Assembly: GCA_009869945.1 (NCBI GenBank)
Contig: WIXG01000089.1
Span: forward strand, 1 to 64,000
Length of the DNA stretch: 64,000 bases
Source: Mesaphorura yosii
Taxonomy: Eukaryota; Arthropoda; Collembola; Poduromorpha; Tullbergiidae
Direction of reading: 5' to 3'
Part shown: piece by piece, positions 63,635 to 64,000 of the stretch
Numbering within the stretch: the stretch's first letter is position 1
Layout of the letters: every line of letters begins with the position of its first letter
The notes under the pieces: generated by a model
Seen by the model: only the letters and a program-made list of their open reading frames with translations
Told to the model about the DNA's origin: nothing
Databases searched by the model: none
Program-made: the position numbers and the translations under genes

Positions 63635-64000
63635 GTAAGTAGTACGATGGAATGCACGTGTTTCCAAGTATTCAATTTGCTAATGCAAATATTGATCGTC
63701 CGCGAAGAGTTTCTGTGAACTAGAAAAGGAAGTTGCAAGTGCCTTTTAGGTATTAAGAGTTCCTAAATTTGCATGTCATTCGAGCAAGCTCAACACAGCT
63801 TATATTAAATCAAGCATAGGTTTCTTGCAATTTCTGCAGAATTTGTAATTCCAATGTGTCACAGTTACCCTTTGACGTACAAGTCTTACAGTGACGCAGT
63901 TAAAAAGATTGTCTCGCACCAAATGCAGAGCAGAGCAGCGACGCACGCATAAATTAATTGTAATTACTAATGTCACAGTCTCCTGCGACAGTTCAGATTT

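Noticed and set aside
63894-63952. Possible fourth MGAT2 exon after CTTACAG
   Set aside because: The frame is open for only about 19 codons and lacks the Cys-x-Asn and GHYREA motifs expected next in MGAT2. The real exon is probably beyond the window.

Overview
This is a stretch of arthropod nuclear genome. It is AT-rich, with GT-AG introns mostly 59-90 nt long and a few very long first introns. The strongest taxonomic clue is a corazonin neuropeptide precursor carrying the exact arthropod [Arg7]-corazonin sequence followed by an amidation and dibasic site. A ZFYVE28/LST-2 orthologue, a GPI-type copper-only SOD-repeat protein and the metazoan Golgi enzyme MGAT2 fit the same picture. I cannot tell a springtail from a crustacean or another arthropod from this window alone. 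No bacterial genes, rRNA, tRNA or CRISPR were found.

Layout. 1-99: right end of a decayed palindromic MITE. 100-7.7 kb: no convincing gene. 8.9-21.8 kb, minus strand: LST-2, rebuilt as nine coding exons and 851 aa with a C-terminal FYVE finger; its 36-nt first coding exon lies 9.8 kb from the rest. 27.2-27.8 kb, minus: an unidentified reading frame needing one frame change. 29.1-32.5 kb, plus: corazonin, with two coding exons, a probable non-coding first exon and a candidate TATA promoter. 38.0-54.8 kb, plus: a 20-exon, 1115-aa secreted, probably GPI-anchored protein of six SOD-like repeats, with a 7.7-kb first intron and a 372-bp palindromic MITE filling one intron. 55.0-55.4 kb, minus: an unidentified 137-codon reading frame, convergent with the SOD gene. 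55.8-57.8 kb, plus: a seven-exon, 518-aa AAA protein of the fidgetin/spastin/katanin type that has lost its catalytic residues. 61.4 kb to the window end, plus: the first three coding exons of MGAT2.

The genes look functionally unrelated: endosomal receptor sorting (LST-2), neuropeptide signalling (corazonin), extracellular redox chemistry or copper binding (SOD repeats), a pseudo-ATPase, and N-glycan maturation (MGAT2). I see no gene cluster. The most notable structure is in the SOD-repeat protein. Repeats 3 and 5 keep a full copper-only SOD active site. Repeats 2, 4 and 6 have lost it and all carry the same Cys-x7-Cys pair just before the Gly-Asp motif, which suggests growth by duplication of two-repeat units. 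All gene models were spliced by eye from conserved motifs, splice sites and reading-frame continuity; the three complete multi-exon models sum to whole numbers of codons.
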